A DNA stretch of 64,000 bases from Actinomycetota bacterium (GCA_019347575.1 JAHWKY010000007.1:62001-126000), one strand, 5' to 3'. Shown: positions 1-9,173, counted from the first letter of the stretch. The notes: generated by a model not told the origin, from the letters alone. Program-made: numbers and translations.

Positions 1-1
1 A

Positions 2-1930
2 TCAGTTCTCGGCCGGGCTGAGCCAGTCGCGGCGGCGACGGTCGCCGGTGCGCAGGTCGTGACGCAGCCCCTCGATGACGGGCGCACCGGCTGCGGTCAG
101 GACGGCGGAGATCTCCTCGCCGACCAGCTCGTCGCGCTCCAGCAAGGCGTCCCGGAGCGCCTCGACGAGGTGGCGGTTGGCGTCGAGCAGCGCGCGCACC
201 CGCACCTTGGCGGTCGCGAGCAGGCGGTCGACCTCGGGGCGGGCCTCGCGGTCGCCGAGCACGCGACCGACGATGTTGGTGTCGTTGAGAGCGCTGTTCT
301 CGACCGCGGCGAGCGAAACCAGCGACGAGCCCATCCCGGCCGACCCGACGATCTCGCACGCGACGCGGGTGGCGTACGCGAGATCGCTGCTCGGGCCCGT
401 GCTCGCCTCGCCGAACCACAGCTCCTCGGCGACCATGCCGCCCATCGCGATGTCGACGAGGGCGTACATCTCGGCCTTCGTGCGGGTGTAGACCTCCTCG
501 AGGTCGCCGTGCGCGAGCAGCCCCAGCGATCCGCTGCGCTTGATGATCGTCAGCACCTCGAGGCGTCGCGTCCCTGCCAGGTAGGCGACGGTGGCGTGAC
601 CGGCTTCGTGCGTGGCGACGACCTGCCGTTCCCGCGCCGTGTACTCGACCGGGTTCTTCAGCCCGACCTCCTGGATGAGGCGCGCCTCCTGGACGTCGTT
701 CGCCGACATCCCGTCGTGCCCGCCCTTGAGCGCCAGCACGAGCGCCTCGTCGAACAGGTGCCCGAGCATCACCGGGGTGTACCCGAAGGTCTGGGCCGCG
801 ATGAGGTCCCGCGCCTCGCCCTCGTCGAGCCCAGGATCGTGCGCCTTGCGGTCGAGGAAGTAGTCGACGAGTTCACGGCGAGAGCTCCTGGCGGGGAGCT
901 CGAAGGTCAGTCGCCGATCGAACCGACCCGGACGGAGCAGCGCCGGGTCGAGCATGTCGGCCCGGTTGGTCGCGGCGATGAGGAGCACGTTGTGGTAGGG
1001 GGCGGGGCGCCGTTTGATGTTGCGGTGCGGCGGCAGGAACGCGTTGATCATGTCGGCGAGCCGGTTGCGGACACGGTGCCCGAACGGGGGCGTGTCGAAC
1101 GACTGCATCTGGACGAGCAGTTCGTTGACGACCCCGCCGGTCCCCTCGCTCGTGAACGCGTTGACCTCGAGCGACGCTGGCGTGGCCGGCGTCGTGTTGC
1201 AGCCTCCGGCTCGCGAGATGGTGCCCTGCCACACGGCACTGCTCATCTCCGAGCGGCGGCCGGCGATGGCGTCGATCTCCTCGATGAACCCGATGGCACC
1301 ACCTTCGCGGAGCGCCGCCTTGCGGAGCTGCTTGAAGTAGCTGCGGATGCGCCGGGCGGTGGCGCCGTACCACATCGATTGGAAGCTGGTCGACGATGCG
1401 TAGAGGAACGGCACGCCGGCCTGCCGCGCCATCGCCTTGGCGAGGTGGGTCTTGCCGGTGCCGGGTGCGCCCTCGAACAGCAGACCACGACGAGGGGTTC
1501 CGCCGAGCCGGTCACGGTAGAGCCGGTGGCCCAGGAAGATGTTGAGCGTCTTGACCACCTCGTCGAGGATCGGGTCGAGTCCCTTGACGTCCTCGAACGA
1601 GACCTCGATCTCCTCGGGACGGTAGAGCACGTGGGGCGACCGACCGCTGAGTAGCGGTGCGGCGACGGCCGCGCCGAGGGCCAGCACGATGGCGATCGGG
1701 ATGAGGTAGATCGGCCAGTCCGGCGGGAGCGTGGGCAGTCGGAAGAAGTCGAACGGGGCCCCAGCGACGATGCGCAACCACAGGTACAGAGCGGGGATGC
1801 CGAGGACGACGGCGAGGATGGTCAGTCGACGGCGTCGTGCGGCCTCGCGGAGGAAACCGACGTCGGCGGCCGCCGCCTCTACCAGGCCGCCGCCCAGCCG
1901 AGCCGCGACGGACTCGTGCTGTTCGGACAC
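2..1930 (-). CDS. FtsH-like membrane AAA+ zinc metalloprotease, divergent
   Basis: Membrane-bound ATP-dependent protease of the FtsH/M41 type, expected to extract and degrade membrane or regulatory proteins at the cytoplasmic face. Numbering from GTG 1930 (642 aa): two N-terminal membrane segments at about 36-54 and 73-93, Walker A GAPGTGKT at 154-161, second region of homology ATNRADMLDPALLRPGRFDR at about 320-339, zinc motif HEAGH at 441-445, and a likely third ligand Asp near 516 in SSDLAYATR. Oddities: the Walker B reads GFIEEIDAI where FtsH normally has FIDEID, and a long insertion separates Walker B from the second region of homology. A GTG at 1945 is also in frame, but 1930 is preceded by a G-rich RBS-like stretch. 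The stop lies at the window edge, so the protein is complete. Probably an accessory FtsH paralogue rather than the housekeeping one (inference). Confidence 0.9.
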   Translation of the reverse strand: MSEQHESVAARLGGGLVEAAAADVGFLREAARRRRLTILAVVLGIPALYLWLRIVAGAPFDFFRLPTLPPDWPIYLIPIAIVLALGAAVAAPLLSGRSPHVLYRPEEIEVSFEDVKGLDPILDEVVKTLNIFLGHRLYRDRLGGTPRRGLLFEGAPGTGKTHLAKAMARQAGVPFLYASSTSFQSMWYGATARRIRSYFKQLRKAALREGGAIGFIEEIDAIAGRRSEMSSAVWQGTISRAGGCNTTPATPASLEVNAFTSEGTGGVVNELLVQMQSFDTPPFGHRVRNRLADMINAFLPPHRNIKRRPAPYHNVLLIAATNRADMLDPALLRPGRFDRRLTFELPARSSRRELVDYFLDRKAHDPGLDEGEARDLIAAQTFGYTPVMLGHLFDEALVLALKGGHDGMSANDVQEARLIQEVGLKNPVEYTARERQVVATHEAGHATVAYLAGTRRLEVLTIIKRSGSLGLLAHGDLEEVYTRTKAEMYALVDIAMGGMVAEELWFGEASTGPSSDLAYATRVACEIVGSAGMGSSLVSLAAVENSALNDTNIVGRVLGDREARPEVDRLLATAKVRVRALLDANRHLVEALRDALLERDELVGEEISAVLTAAGAPVIEGLRHDLRTGDRRRRDWLSPAEN

Positions 1931-2162
1931 GTCGCCACCCCCCACGAGTGGTCTCGGAACCCGAGGCTACGGCCTAGAACTCTCCGCGTCCATCCGAGCA
2001 CCGAACGCGAGCAGGGGCGCGAACCGGTGGAGCGCATCTTCGCAGCCAGCGGCGGCTGCGCTACGGTGCCCGAGGTCGGACGAGCACCGGGTGCGTGGAG
2101 CGAGGGGTCCCGTGGCCTAGGCTCGGTCCGACGTCCGTCCGCGACGAGGGGTCCGGCCTACC

Positions 2163-2684
2163 GTGACGCGCAGTCTGCAAGCGCTCTTCATCGCTGCCGC
2201 CGCCATCCTGCTGGCTGCGGTGATCGGACTCGGGGTCATGAGCACCGACGACGACGAGCCGACGGCGATCGACACTCCATCGCCCACCGCTACGGTCGAG
2301 ACGCCAGGTCCTACCGCCACCCTGACGTTCCCGACCGAGACGCCGACGTTGGAACCGACGCCCGGTCCGACGGGCACGGCCACCGAACCGACCCCGGCCA
2401 CGACCGGCACGTCGCCCACCGTCGGCGGCACCGGCGCCGGTGCGACCGAGCCGACCGCTACCTCAACGCCGACGGGGACGACCGGGACGGCCTCACCGAC
2501 ACCTACCACGACGCCCACCTCGTCACCCACGCCGAGCCCGACGCCCACGGGCACGGCACTGCCGACCACCCCCACCCCCCAGGGCGAGGTCGACGACATG
2601 CCCGACACCGGCGGCGGTCTCGCCGCCATCGGGGCGTTCGTCGCCATCGCCGGAGCGCTCGGTGTCGCCCGCCGCAGAGGCTGA
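2163..2684 (+). CDS. Thr/Pro-rich surface protein with sortase-like C-terminus
   Basis: Short 173-aa cell-surface protein. Residues 1-26 form a signal peptide or membrane anchor (Ala/Ile/Leu-rich after MTRSLQ). Residues about 30-140 are a low-complexity linker of Pro, Thr, Glu, Gly and Ser, typical of O-glycosylated wall spacers. The C-terminus has MPDTG, a hydrophobic stretch of about 20 residues and RRRG, which is the layout of an LPXTG-type sortase signal with Met in the first position. No catalytic or binding domain is visible between the ends, so it is mostly spacer. GTG start; it is divergent from the FtsH-like gene across about 230 bp. Function unknown. Covalent wall anchoring is inferred, and no sortase gene is in the window. 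Confidence 0.75.
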   Translation: MTRSLQALFIAAAAILLAAVIGLGVMSTDDDEPTAIDTPSPTATVETPGPTATLTFPTETPTLEPTPGPTGTATEPTPATTGTSPTVGGTGAGATEPTATSTPTGTTGTASPTPTTTPTSSPTPSPTPTGTALPTTPTPQGEVDDMPDTGGGLAAIGAFVAIAGALGVARRRG

Positions 2685-2694
2685 GGATCGCCGC

Positions 2695-2711
2695 CCCGAG
2701 CTACCCTCGGG
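2695..2711 (+). terminator. short hairpin between the surface protein and tRNA-Arg
   Basis: CCCGAG and CTCGGG form a 6-bp GC-rich stem with a 5-nt loop, ten bases after the stop of the surface-protein gene, followed by CTTCT. It could end that transcript before the tRNA. There is no proper U-tract, so confidence is low. Confidence 0.35.
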
Positions 2712-2716
2712 CTTCT

Positions 2717-2793
2717 GCGCCCGTAGCTCAGTTGGATAGAGCGACGGACTTCTAATCCGTTGGTCGGGGGTTCGAATCCCTCCGGGCGCGCCA
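2717..2793 (+). tRNA. tRNA-Arg(TCT)
   Basis: Complete cloverleaf: acceptor stem GCGCCCG pairs with CGGGCGC, D-arm TAGCTCAGTTGGATAGAG, anticodon stem ACGGA/TCCGT around loop CTTCTAA (anticodon TCT at 2751-2753), T-arm with GGTTCGAATCC, discriminator G, and encoded CCA at 2791-2793. It reads AGA/AGG codons, which are rare in such GC-rich genomes. A tyrosine integrase gene starts 158 bp downstream, so this tRNA is the likely integration target of the island. Confidence 0.95.
2749..2793 (+). other. probable left attachment site (tRNA-Arg 3' half)
   Basis: Tyrosine integrases commonly recombine at the anticodon-loop to 3'-end part of a tRNA and restore it on insertion. The integrase gene starts 158 bp after this tRNA and the cargo beyond it is island-like, so the 3' half of tRNA-Arg is the natural attL. 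I looked for a second copy of the T-arm/acceptor segment up to 45.5 kb and saw only 9-11 base matches expected by chance. The exact core and attR therefore remain unassigned. Confidence 0.45.
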
Positions 2794-2950
2794 CCCGAAA
2801 CCGCCCCTAGCTGCCCGAACTCGTGCGATTACGACGGTATCGCGCTTGAGCGGCCTGGTTGTCCACAGAGCCTCGTGCCAAATCCGTGCCAAACGGCGCC
2901 TGGTCGCGTAGCGTCCTCGACGAACATGACGGCGCGGGAAGGTCGACCTC

Positions 2951-4036
2951 GTGAGCATCCGCAAACTCCCCTCCGGCAGCTACCAGGCGCGGGTCACCAT
3001 CGACGGCGTCAACCACAGCGGCACGTTCGCGTCGAAGGAGGAGGCCGCCGACTGGCTGGTCGTCACGCGCGCCCGCTCCATCACGGGCGGACTGCCGAAG
3101 CGCGTGACGGTGCGCGACTACGCGGAGCGGTGGATGACGACCTACGACGAGGCGCCGTCCTCGACGCGGAAGTGGCACCAGTCGAACCTCGACCTCTACA
3201 TCGTCCCGGCGCTGGGGCATCGCCGTCTCTCCGACGTCACGCCGACCGACATCTCCCGGATGCTGAACGCCATCCGCAAGTCGGTGTCGGCGGCCAAGGC
3301 CGACGCGGTGTACCGCACGTGCTCGGCGCTCTTCAACGCCGCGGTCGCCGACGACGTCACCTCTCGCAGCCCGGTGCGGTCGAAGAAGCATCGACCGCGG
3401 CGGCAGCGCCCCGCCCAGGTCGTGCTGGAGCGTTCCCAGGCCCGCGATGTGCTGCTGCAGATGCGAGGGTGGCATCGCGACGTCGCTCTCTTGCAGATGT
3501 CTCTCGGTGCTCGGTTCGGCGAGATCGCTGCGCTCACTCCGCACGACCTCGACCTCGGTCGGCGCCGCATCACCATCGCACGCCGCTACTACGACGGCAC
3601 CGTCCGAGCGACCAAGAACCACCGGTTCCGGACGGTGGATCTTCCGCAGGTGACCCTCAGCACGGTCGAGCGGCTGTGCCGAGAGGCGGGTGACGTCGAA
3701 CCGATCCCGCCACTCGACGACCGTGAGCACGATGCTCTGCAGTTCATCGGACGGTGGCTGATCCAGACTTCGACGGGGCGACCCGCGAACCACTCCGCCT
3801 TCACCAAGGCCCTCTCGAAGGCCTGCTCGGACGCCGGCGCGCCCCGCATCACGTCGCACGGGCTCCGTCACACCTACGTGTCGTGGATGATCGACAAGGG
3901 CTACTCGGCAGAGCAGGTCGCGTTCTGGATCGGGGATACGCCCGCGACCGTCCACACCGTGTACGCCCACATGCTCGAGGCCTCGTCGGCACCGGCGGCC
4001 GCCGAGATCGACGACGCCCTCCGGGACCTCGCCTGA
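2951..4036 (+). CDS. tyrosine recombinase / phage-type integrase
   Basis: Site-specific integrase of 361 aa, full length for the family. N-terminal residues 1-45 resemble an arm-type DNA-binding domain (KLPSGSYQARVTIDG). Residues about 50-140 form the SAM-like core-binding domain. The catalytic domain carries Arg188 (GARFGEIAAL), HGLRH at 303-307, Trp/His in the WIGDTPATVH stretch at 326-335, and the nucleophile Tyr338 (VYAHM). It should cut and join at the tRNA-Arg attachment site. GTG start; its stop lies 12 bp from the end of the convergent excisionase-like gene. It has all the catalytic residues and looks intact. Confidence 0.93.
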   Translation: MSIRKLPSGSYQARVTIDGVNHSGTFASKEEAADWLVVTRARSITGGLPKRVTVRDYAERWMTTYDEAPSSTRKWHQSNLDLYIVPALGHRRLSDVTPTDISRMLNAIRKSVSAAKADAVYRTCSALFNAAVADDVTSRSPVRSKKHRPRRQRPAQVVLERSQARDVLLQMRGWHRDVALLQMSLGARFGEIAALTPHDLDLGRRRITIARRYYDGTVRATKNHRFRTVDLPQVTLSTVERLCREAGDVEPIPPLDDREHDALQFIGRWLIQTSTGRPANHSAFTKALSKACSDAGAPRITSHGLRHTYVSWMIDKGYSAEQVAFWIGDTPATVHTVYAHMLEASSAPAAAEIDDALRDLA

Positions 4037-4048
4037 CCCGACGACGAC

Positions 4049-4312
4049 CTAGTCGCCCGCGTATCCCCTCGCGATGCGGCGCAGGTGCTCGTCGAGGACT
4101 GCGACCTCCAGCTTCCACCGTGTGCCTAGCCGGACGTGCGGGATGGAGTGCTCGATGATCGCTTGGCGCAGGGTTGGCCACGAGACGCCCACGTACTCCG
4201 CCGCCTCCTGCCCGGACAGCCACACGGTCGGAGCGGGGCGTGAGAGGCGCTCGCGTAGCGTCGCCTGCACGCGCTCACGCCGCGAGGCCTCCGCCGGGGC
4301 TGTGCTCGACAT
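4049..4312 (-). CDS. excisionase-like helix-turn-helix protein
   Basis: Small 87-aa DNA-binding protein. After a charged N-terminus it has a MerR/HTH_17-type motif at about 33-75 (WLSGQEAAEYVGVSWPTLRQ, then a wing-like HVRLGTRWKLEV), the usual architecture of excisionases and directionality factors of integrative elements. ATG 4312 is chosen because GAGGG lies just upstream; ATG 4339 is also in frame. It is convergent with the integrase. Probably steers excision and may act as regulator (inference from family and position). Confidence 0.7.
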   Translation of the reverse strand: MSSTAPAEASRRERVQATLRERLSRPAPTVWLSGQEAAEYVGVSWPTLRQAIIEHSIPHVRLGTRWKLEVAVLDEHLRRIARGYAGD

Positions 4313-4525
4313 ACCCTCATCCTTCTCGCTGGCACGCATCCCTCACGAGAGAGAAGGCCGTCGGGAGCCTCCGACAGTGACAACGACTTTCGCAATTCGC
4401 TTGAACGCCAGATCGCGGACGTCGCCGGCAGCCTCGGCCGACGTGTGATCGATGCTGGGCCGCGAACTGGCAGATGCGCTGTCGGCTGACGCCGACCTCG
4501 CGTCGCGACGAAGTGACGCCCGCCA

Positions 4526-5287
4526 TCAGCCGAACTCATATCGAACCCGGGCGCTCGTGCGCACGTGCTCGTACGCTTCAGGTGGTGCCGCAGGACCCAG
4601 CTGTCGCTCCGCTTCACTCAGGGCCAACAGGTACGCCTTTCGGTCGTAGAGGTTGAGCGCCAGCACGAACTCCGACGCACGGACGAGATGGTCGACGCGG
4701 AGCGAGACTTCTGCGCCGGTGACCAGGCGGTACCAGCGAGCGTGGATGTCTGCGACATGGTCCAGAAGTGTCTGGACGTGCACCTCGGTCACAGCCGGCT
4801 TGTCCTGTGGGTCTCGGTGCGCCACGATGCGTGTGGCGAGAACCCGGATCTCGCGACCTGCGACCTCGAGCTGTTCCAGGCTCTCCTCGACTGCAGCAGG
4901 GTCCAGTTGCAGCCCCGACGCGCCTATGAGACCGACGGACTCCAGATCAGCTCGTGCGAGCTGTTCCAGCTCTCCCCTCACGTAGTCGTTGGCGTGCTGG
5001 GCTCGGGCTTGCACAACCCAGTCGTCGGTTACGTGCTGGGCGTTATCGCGAAGGAGTTGGAGGGCACGGACGAGGCTGACGGCCCGCCCATCCTTATCCA
5101 GTAGACGGCGGCAGCCCGCCAGGATCGAGTCCCGATACCACACCTCGATCCAAGGCGCCACCCGGTAGCGAGCTAGGGGACCACGTAGCTCGTCCCACAG
5201 CAGCCGGGAGGCACGCTGCTGCACGATCTCGGACAGCCAGAGTTCCTCGAGCATCTCCGCAGCGCGACCTACCTGCTCCAGACTCAC
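4526..5287 (-). CDS. HEPN-family protein, AbiU2-like
   Basis: Helical 253-aa protein. The N-terminal half (WIEVWYRDSILAGCRRLLDK at about 46-65) and the motif RIVAHRDP at 153-160 resemble the HEPN-type AbiU2 family, whose members occur in abortive-infection and toxin contexts and are often RNases. The R..AH pair fits the HEPN active-site pattern loosely (Rx3H rather than Rx4H), so nuclease activity is uncertain. GTG 5287 has GGAGG 4 bp upstream. It lies in tandem with the DUF4145 gene, about 95 bp downstream of it, both reading away from the restriction operon, which suggests a defence role. No partner antitoxin is obvious unless DUF4145 serves. Confidence 0.5.
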   Translation of the reverse strand: MSLEQVGRAAEMLEELWLSEIVQQRASRLLWDELRGPLARYRVAPWIEVWYRDSILAGCRRLLDKDGRAVSLVRALQLLRDNAQHVTDDWVVQARAQHANDYVRGELEQLARADLESVGLIGASGLQLDPAAVEESLEQLEVAGREIRVLATRIVAHRDPQDKPAVTEVHVQTLLDHVADIHARWYRLVTGAEVSLRVDHLVRASEFVLALNLYDRKAYLLALSEAERQLGPAAPPEAYEHVRTSARVRYEFG

Positions 5288-5382
5288 GGTGCCTCCCTTC
5301 GCTGTCCACGTAAGGTCGACGCGGCGGCTCTACCACGCACCGCGGGTTCCCTCGGCACCGAAGTCACGTCGACCCCGTCCCG

Positions 5383-6084
5383 TCACTCGGCGTCGGCGCT
5401 TCCTCCTCGAGGGGCATCCGGCCCTGGTCCCTCGATGTGGTCGCGGAGAGCCTTGACGCGCGCGGGCAGGATCAGGAGGTACTGCACCAGCGCTTCCAGT
5501 AGCTCCAGAGCGTCCCGGGCGAGTCGCGCGTCGGCGGGTTTCCGTAGGTCGAGGTGTGACCCGAGGTTGCCGCCGTCCTTGACCGCCTCCGCTGTCGCGA
5601 CGAGTGGATCACCGAGACCGTCGAAGTTGGCCAACAACTTGAGGAGGTTGCCCAGCGGAGCGTGATCATCGTCCTTGGTGCTGAGAACGGAGCGGACCAC
5701 GCCTTCCAGTGTCCGTCGCGTCTGGACGAGTGCGCTACTCCACCGCTGGTCGACCACGTTGGCCACCGCCTCTGCGTACGCCTCGGCGAGCAACGCGTTC
5801 TGGTCCTGCAGCGCCTCGATGACATCCCCACGCAACTGCACCGTCCCGGGCGGGTCGGGGTGCATCCAGACCCACTCGTCGGAACCGGGCGCTCCCGTCA
5901 CGTAGAACTTCACGACCTGTCGGCAGCCCGGGCAGTTGGTCGCCTTCGCGGGGCGGTTGGCATCCGCCACCTCGAGGCCCACATCGAACCATGCGAACCC
6001 GCCACAGTGCGGGCATGTGGTGCCGATTGGCGGTCCCCGCCTCTTCGCCGATCTGCTCGTCACCTGTATCCGAGGTTGGTGCAA
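5383..6084 (-). CDS. zinc-ribbon DUF4145 protein next to type I restriction genes
   Basis: 233-aa protein with an N-terminal zinc ribbon (CPHCG at about 24-28 and CPGC at about 51-54) and a helical C-terminal DUF4145-type domain (RRTLEGVVRSVL at about 123-134, GNLGSHLDL at about 170-178). DUF4145 is HEPN-like and is often found beside or fused to type I restriction subunits. TTG 6084 is chosen for its upstream GGAGGA; a GTG at 6063 is an alternative. It is divergent from hsdR across 263 bp. Probable accessory or regulatory role in the restriction locus; biochemical function unknown. Confidence 0.65.
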   Translation of the reverse strand: MHQPRIQVTSRSAKRRGPPIGTTCPHCGGFAWFDVGLEVADANRPAKATNCPGCRQVVKFYVTGAPGSDEWVWMHPDPPGTVQLRGDVIEALQDQNALLAEAYAEAVANVVDQRWSSALVQTRRTLEGVVRSVLSTKDDDHAPLGNLLKLLANFDGLGDPLVATAEAVKDGGNLGSHLDLRKPADARLARDALELLEALVQYLLILPARVKALRDHIEGPGPDAPRGGSADAE

Positions 6085-6347
6085 CCGTTCCTCCGCGCTC
6101 GCTGCGACAGACTGTACGACTCGGACGAGGCCTAACGAGGGATCCAGCCAGTGAGTTCAGGGCTCGAGGCGGCATGCCCAACCTCAGGACGCCTTGCCTA
6201 GCGGCAGTCGGCATCGGGAAAGCTCGTCGGGCCTCCATCAACCGTGCTCAACCTTCCTGTCACTCGACCCGGTCCAGTTTGGCTTCATCCTGCTCCATCG
6301 CACGCCGGTCCATAGTCTGCGCACGACGGTCTGATGGAGGAGGCTCG

Positions 6348-9173
6348 TTGGTCGCCGGGGAGGACGGCTACCTGCACCCGGAGCAGAAGGCGCGCGTCCG
6401 CATCGACGAGATGCTGGAGGCCGCCGGCTGGGTGGTGCAGGACTACCGGTCCATCAACCTCTACGCGGGTGTGGGTGTCGCTGTCCGAGAACTCGTGACC
6501 ACCGCCGGACCCGCCGACTACGTCCTCTTCATCAACCGCCAAGCGGTCGGTGTCATCGAGGCCAAGAAGGCAGGCACGACCCTCTCCGGCGTCGAGTGGC
6601 AGACGGTCAAGTACCAGACACACATCCCTGACGAGCTACCCGCTCTGCTCGTCGACGGGTACCTGCCCTACGGCTACGAGTCAACCGGCATCGAAACCTG
6701 GTTCACCTGTCGCTTCGACCCGGAGCCGACCGCCCGGCAGGTCTTCTGGTTCCATCGCCCGGAGTCGCTGGACGGCGAGCTGTCCGAGTGGTCGCACCAC
6801 GGGACCGGGTCGCTTCGCGCGCGGCTCCGAGAGCTGCCGCCGCTGGACACCGACCCGTGGTGGCTTCGGGACGCGCAGGCCGAGGCCATCCGCAATGTGG
6901 AGGCGTCGCTGAAGGCGGGTCGTCCTCGTGCGCTGATCCAGATGGCTACCGGATCCGGGAAGACGTTCTGTGCGGTCAACATCGCCGAGCGTCTCCTGGA
7001 CCACAAGAAGGGCGCGCGGGCAACTCGCGTCCTGTTCCTGGTCGACCGAGCGAACCTCGGCAGGCAGACCCTCAAGGAGTTCCAGGGGTTCGACGTTCCG
7101 GGGTCAGGCCGCAAGTTCACCGAGCTGTACAACGTGCAGCAGCTGACGCACAACCGGATCGACCCGGTCGCCAGCGTCTGCATCAGCACCATCCAGCGCC
7201 TGTACTCGATGCTCCGGGGTGATCCCGATCTCGACGAGGCGATCGATGAGGTCTCGGGGTTCGAGCTGGCTCCCGAGCAGCCGGTAGAGGTCGACTACAA
7301 CCCCGACATCCCCATCGAGACGTTCGACGTCATCATCGTCGACGAGTGTCACCGCTCTATCTACGGCGTGTGGCGTCAGGTCCTGGAGTACTTCGACGCG
7401 TTCCTCGTAGGCCTCACAGCCACGCCCGGCAAGCAGACGTTCGGCTTCTTCAACAAGAATCTCGTCATGGAGTACGGCTTCCCGCAAGCGGTTGCCGACG
7501 GGGTGAACGTGGACTTCGACGTCTTCCGGATCTCCACCGAGATCAGTGAACGTGGAGCCACCATCGAGGCCGGCTACGTCACGACCTTCCGGCATCGGGA
7601 GACCCGCCAGGAACGGCTTGAGGTGGTGGACGAGGACCTCCAGTACGCCGAGTCCGAGCTCGACCGAAGAGTCGTAGCCAAGGACCAAATCCGCACTATC
7701 GTTCGCACGCTGAGAGGCAACCTCCCGGCCATCTTCCCCGACCGCGAGACCGACGAACACGGACGGCTCAGGCACATCCCGAAGACGCTTATCTTCGCCA
7801 AGACCGACAGCCACGCCGAGGACATCGTGCGGGTCGTGCGGGAGGAGTTCGACAAGGGCAACGACGTGATCGCCAAGATCACCTACAAGGCCTCGGACGG
7901 CAACAAGCCCGAAGATCTGCTCTCGGCGTTCCGCACCGGCTACAACCCGCGCATCGCCGTGACAGTGGACATGATCGCCACCGGCACCGACGTGAAGCCG
8001 ATCGAGATGGTCGTGTTCATGCGCATAGTCAGGTCTCGCAACTTCTTCGAGCAGATGAAGGGGCGGGGCACGCGCACCATCGCCGACACCGACCTGCAGG
8101 TCGTGACGCCCGACGCTGGCCACAAGGACCGGTTCGTGCTCGTCGACGCCGTCGGCGTGACCGAGACCAAGTTGCTCGAGACCACGCCGCTGGAACGCAA
8201 GCGGGGCGTGAAGCTGGAGAAACTGCTCCACCAGATCAGCCTCGGCCAGATCTCCGAGGACGCTGTCTCGAGCCTCGCCTCTCGGCTCGCCCGCATCGAT
8301 GCTCGCATCACCGCCGCCGACCGGGCTCGCCTCGAAGAGACCGCAGGCACCAGCCTCGACGACATCAAGCACGCGCTCGTTGAGGCCATCGATCCCGACA
8401 TCCAGGTCGCTGCCGCCCAGCGAGCCACCGGCAAGGACGAACCCGACGCGGACGACGTCGCTGTCGCCCGTACCAAGCTGCTCGAAGCCGCTGTCCAGCC
8501 GCTCGCCTCGAACCCGTCACTTCGAGAGCAGCTCGTCCACGTACAGCGCAGTTTCGAGCAAGTTATCGACGAGGTCAGCACCGACACCGTCACCCGCGCC
8601 GAGTTCGCCGTCGACGCCAAAGCCCGTGCCGCCCACACCATCGAGTCGTTCCGCGAGTTCCTGGAGGAGCACAAGGACGAGATCACCGCCCTCCAGGTCC
8701 TATACAGCAAGCCCTACGCTCAGCGGCTCACGTACCGCGACATCAAGGAACTGGCCGACGCCATCAGGCGACCGCCCCATGCGTGGACTGCCGAGCGGCT
8801 GTGGGAGGCGTACGAGACCCTCGACGCCACGAAGGTCCGCGGCTCAGCTGGCACCGTGCTCACCAACATCGTCTCCCTCGTTCGCTACACCCTCGCCCTT
8901 GACGACGAGCTCATCCCGTACCCCGATCGCGTGACCGAACGCTTTGAGACCTGGCTGCTCCAACAGCAGAACGCTGGCCGCGCCTTCACCACCGAACAAA
9001 TCGAGTGGCTCCGACTCATCCGCGACCACCTCGCCGCCAGCCTCAGCATCGAACCCATCGAGTTCCAAGGCCCGCCCTTCAGCCAGCGCGGCGGCCTTGG
9101 CAAGGCACGCGAACTGTTCGGCGACGAGCTGAGAGTGCTGCTTGACGAGATCACGGAAGCGGTTGCGGCATGA
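6348..9173 (+). CDS. hsdR: type I restriction enzyme R subunit (EcoEI-like)
   Basis: Restriction and translocation subunit, 941 aa. N-terminal nuclease region with VGVIEAKK (PD-ExK lysine segment) within the first 75 residues; SF2 helicase core with QMATGSGKT at about 198-206 and DECHRS at about 332-337; helicase C motif near MIATGTDVKPIEMVVFMR; and a long helical C-terminal region of the EcoEI type that docks to the methylase. It pumps DNA and cleaves unmodified targets as R2M2S. TTG 6348 preceded by GGAGGAGG is the best start; the frame is open further upstream but that part does not look like hsdR. The stop overlaps hsdS (ATGA). Confidence 0.95.
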   Translation: MVAGEDGYLHPEQKARVRIDEMLEAAGWVVQDYRSINLYAGVGVAVRELVTTAGPADYVLFINRQAVGVIEAKKAGTTLSGVEWQTVKYQTHIPDELPALLVDGYLPYGYESTGIETWFTCRFDPEPTARQVFWFHRPESLDGELSEWSHHGTGSLRARLRELPPLDTDPWWLRDAQAEAIRNVEASLKAGRPRALIQMATGSGKTFCAVNIAERLLDHKKGARATRVLFLVDRANLGRQTLKEFQGFDVPGSGRKFTELYNVQQLTHNRIDPVASVCISTIQRLYSMLRGDPDLDEAIDEVSGFELAPEQPVEVDYNPDIPIETFDVIIVDECHRSIYGVWRQVLEYFDAFLVGLTATPGKQTFGFFNKNLVMEYGFPQAVADGVNVDFDVFRISTEISERGATIEAGYVTTFRHRETRQERLEVVDEDLQYAESELDRRVVAKDQIRTIVRTLRGNLPAIFPDRETDEHGRLRHIPKTLIFAKTDSHAEDIVRVVREEFDKGNDVIAKITYKASDGNKPEDLLSAFRTGYNPRIAVTVDMIATGTDVKPIEMVVFMRIVRSRNFFEQMKGRGTRTIADTDLQVVTPDAGHKDRFVLVDAVGVTETKLLETTPLERKRGVKLEKLLHQISLGQISEDAVSSLASRLARIDARITAADRARLEETAGTSLDDIKHALVEAIDPDIQVAAAQRATGKDEPDADDVAVARTKLLEAAVQPLASNPSLREQLVHVQRSFEQVIDEVSTDTVTRAEFAVDAKARAAHTIESFREFLEEHKDEITALQVLYSKPYAQRLTYRDIKELADAIRRPPHAWTAERLWEAYETLDATKVRGSAGTVLTNIVSLVRYTLALDDELIPYPDRVTERFETWLLQQQNAGRAFTTEQIEWLRLIRDHLAASLSIEPIEFQGPPFSQRGGLGKARELFGDELRVLLDEITEAVAA

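Noticed and set aside
7104-8372. Minus-strand ORF (422 codons) opposite hsdR
   Set aside because: Antisense shadow of a conserved restriction gene; no motifs.
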